In this document: piece after piece, positions 60,940 to 62,291 of the stretch
Layout of the letters: each line of letters starts with the position of its first letter
How positions within the stretch are numbered: position 1 is the first letter of the stretch
From: Tissierellia bacterium
GTDB taxonomy: Bacteria > Bacillota > Clostridia > Tissierellales > Peptoniphilaceae
DNA length: 62,291 bases
Reading direction: 5' to 3'
Assembly (NCBI GenBank): GCA_030535395.1
Contig: JAUNLK010000011.1
Location: forward strand, 1-62,291
The notes under the pieces: model-generated
The model's input: only the letters and a program-made list of their open reading frames with translations
What the model was told of the DNA's origin: nothing
Database searches by the model: none
Made by a program: the position numbers and the translations under genes

Positions 60940-62291
60940 TCAGTCGATGAAGCTTTTGTCGTTTGTTTCGAGCCATTTTTCGTCTTTTCCGTTGTCTTTC
61001 CGTTGGTATTCGTGGCCGTTGGTGGATTCGATGACCGCGTAGTAGGCCCAGTGTTGTGGTTTGTTGTCGCTGAAGTACATGATTTCTTCGCTGTGTTCTG
61101 CCACGTATTTTTCGTCGGCATAGCGGTTCAGGATGCGGTTGGTGACGGATACCACTTCGGCCCGGGTGATGGCTTGGTCGGGTTTGAAGCTGCCGTCGGG
61201 GTAGCCGGAGATCCAGCCGGCGGTGGCCGCTTTGGCGATGGCCTCGTAGGCCCAGTGGTCGGTTCCCACGTCGTTGAACTTGGCATCTCCCGTGGTGAGT
61301 TCGGCGAAGCGGGTGGCCATGGCGGCAAATTCGGCTCGGGTAATGCTCTTGGCCGGTCCAAAGCTGCCGTCGGGATAGCCCTTAATCATGCCCAAGTGGC
61401 TCATATAGCTCACTGGGGTGATGGACCAGCGGCTGGGGGCGATGTCGTTGAAGTCGTAGTCGTAGATTTTATTCTTTTCCGGACGCTGGGTCAGGAGGCG
61501 GGAGAACATGACGGCCACTTCCTCTCGGGTGATGTCCCGATCCGGACGGAAGGTTTCGTCGGGATAGCCCGTCATGTACTGGTAGTGGTCCTTGGTGTTT
61601 AAAGCGGGAGGAATCCCCGGGATAAAGGCGTGGCCGCCGCCAGAGGTACCGCCGCCGCTGCTGGGCTTCTCTTCCCAAATGGCGTATACGGTCATATCTC
61701 CACTGACTTTGCTATCGCCGGTGAACCAATCCCCCTTGCCATCGGCCTGGGTGTTCCAGCCCTTGAAGGTGTAACCCTCACGAGTGGGATTTTTCGGCAT
61801 GGATTCATCGGTCAAATCGTCATTATTGATTGTCTTGCCTGTTTCAACCTTTACTGTAGCATGAGTCGCATCTTCGTTTTTAAAGGTGACGGTGCTGGTG
61901 CTGGTGCTGGTGTCTTTTTCCCAAATGGCGTATACGGTCATGTCAGCGCTAACGGTGCTATCGCCAGTAAAGGTTTCGCCTTGCCCATCGGCCTGGGTGT
62001 TCCAGCCCTTGAAGGTGTAACCCTCACGAGTGGGATTTTTCGGCATGGATTCATCGGTCAAATCGTCGCCATTAATGGTTTCACCTGTAACCACTTTAAC
62101 GGTTGCGTGGGTGGTACCTTCATTTTCAAAGGTGACGGTACTGTTGGTGATACAGCTGGGGATTCCCAAAATATCATAAATGGGGCCGCCCTTTTCCCAG
62201 AGGGCCAAGTGGCGGGTACCGAAGTCGGGGAGGCTGGCTTGGTTAAAGGGTTCGGCAGCAACCTTCTCTGAACCGGTGGCAATGGGGATAA
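60940..62291 (-). CDS. SLH-domain surface protein with InlB B-repeats (5' end outside the window)
   Basis: The frame is open to the right edge, so the N-terminus and signal peptide are missing. Visible part (~450 residues): two Listeria-Bacteroides/InlB B-repeats of 82 residues (GYTFKGWNTQADG; DMTVYAIWE), nearly identical at DNA level (246-bp period, ~61672-62160); a Ser/Gly-rich linker; three SLH domains (GYPDETFRPDRDITREE; GYPDGSFGPAKSITRAE; GYPDGSFKPDQAITRAE). C-terminus ends WLETNDKSFID and aligns with the pre-fusion end of the other SLH protein. Likely a cell-wall-bound adhesin. Confidence 0.92.
   Translation of the reverse strand, partial: IPIATGSEKVAAEPFNQASLPDFGTRHLALWEKGGPIYDILGIPSCITNSTVTFENEGTTHATVKVVTGETINGDDLTDESMPKNPTREGYTFKGWNTQADGQGETFTGDSTVSADMTVYAIWEKDTSTSTSTVTFKNEDATHATVKVETGKTINNDDLTDESMPKNPTREGYTFKGWNTQADGKGDWFTGDSKVSGDMTVYAIWEEKPSSGGGTSGGGHAFIPGIPPALNTKDHYQYMTGYPDETFRPDRDITREEVAVMFSRLLTQRPEKNKIYDYDFNDIAPSRWSITPVSYMSHLGMIKGYPDGSFGPAKSITRAEFAAMATRFAELTTGDAKFNDVGTDHWAYEAIAKAATAGWISGYPDGSFKPDQAITRAEVVSVTNRILNRYADEKYVAEHSEEIMYFSDNKPQHWAYYAVIESTNGHEYQRKDNGKDEKWLETNDKSFID

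Noticed and set aside
60444..61121. 225-codon Thr/Lys/Pro-rich frame on the minus strand
   Set aside because: Low-complexity reading through a terminator, tandem repeats and the end of the SLH gene; no start signal.
1..62291. CRISPR array, tRNA or rRNA genes, insertion sequences, prophage genes
   Set aside because: Scanned for regularly spaced repeats, CCA-ended cloverleaf genes, and transposase or integrase motifs; none found.

Overview
The window looks like a chromosomal segment of an anaerobic Gram-positive bacterium of the Bacillota (Clostridia or Tissierellia-like; exact genus not recognised). Reasons: consensus sigma-A promoters, strong AGGAGG ribosome binding sites, a T-box leader, an ECF transporter module, LPXTG-type pilins with sortases together with S-layer-homology (SLH) proteins, and a secondary alcohol dehydrogenase very close to the Clostridium beijerinckii enzyme. 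The DNA is unusually G+C rich for that group, with heavy use of GGG/CCC runs. No rRNA, tRNA, CRISPR array, phage or transposase gene was seen.

Layout. 1-4.2 kb (minus): truA and the ECF energising module ecfT-ecfA2-ecfA1, preceded by a tryptophan transporter trpP under a T-box leader with a TGG (Trp) specifier. 4.2-11.5 kb (minus): pyrimidine operon pyrB-pyrK-pyrD-carA-carB with its own promoter and a PyrR-type hairpin; the CarA glutaminase active site is destroyed. A second promoter and terminator upstream delimit a possible ~220-nt non-coding RNA. 11.4-13.2 kb: divergent RluA-family pseudouridine synthase and NAD kinase sharing a perfect palindrome. 13.4-16.4 kb: two paralogous lipoproteins of unknown function. 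16.5-19.3 kb: hydroxyacyl-CoA dehydrogenase, then an ArsR-controlled permease/thioredoxin operon. 19.3-29 kb: proBA and proC (proline synthesis), a TIM-barrel protein with an AI-2E family transporter, gltX, a PHP phosphoesterase and an OpuF-like osmoprotectant transporter. 29-35.4 kb: hemolysin III, a His-tailed COG0523 GTPase beside a Zn secondary alcohol dehydrogenase, two GNAT acetyltransferases, an MFS transporter.

35.5-41 kb: an SLH surface protein gene lying between two 146-bp direct repeats derived from the 3' end of a taurine/sulfonate-type ABC ATPase gene, followed upstream by the rest of that ABC operon. 41-47.5 kb: a stalk-domain protein, TrmO, a candidate small RNA or Cys-rich peptide locus, a 2-hydroxyacid dehydrogenase, DUF554 protein, MgtE and two membrane proteins. 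47.6-55.7 kb: a sortase-assembled pilus operon (major pilin, class C sortase, CnaB minor pilin, giant VWA tip protein, second sortase). 56-62.3 kb: a second 2-hydroxyacid dehydrogenase, a lipoprotein, a class V aminotransferase, 60-bp tandem repeats and the 3' part of a second SLH protein that runs off the right edge.

Functional reading: amino-acid and nucleotide supply (Trp uptake, UMP synthesis probably from free ammonia, proline synthesis) and osmoprotection are interleaved with a large cell-surface investment (pili, SLH proteins, many lipoproteins). Assignments rest on motifs read by eye; no database search was run.
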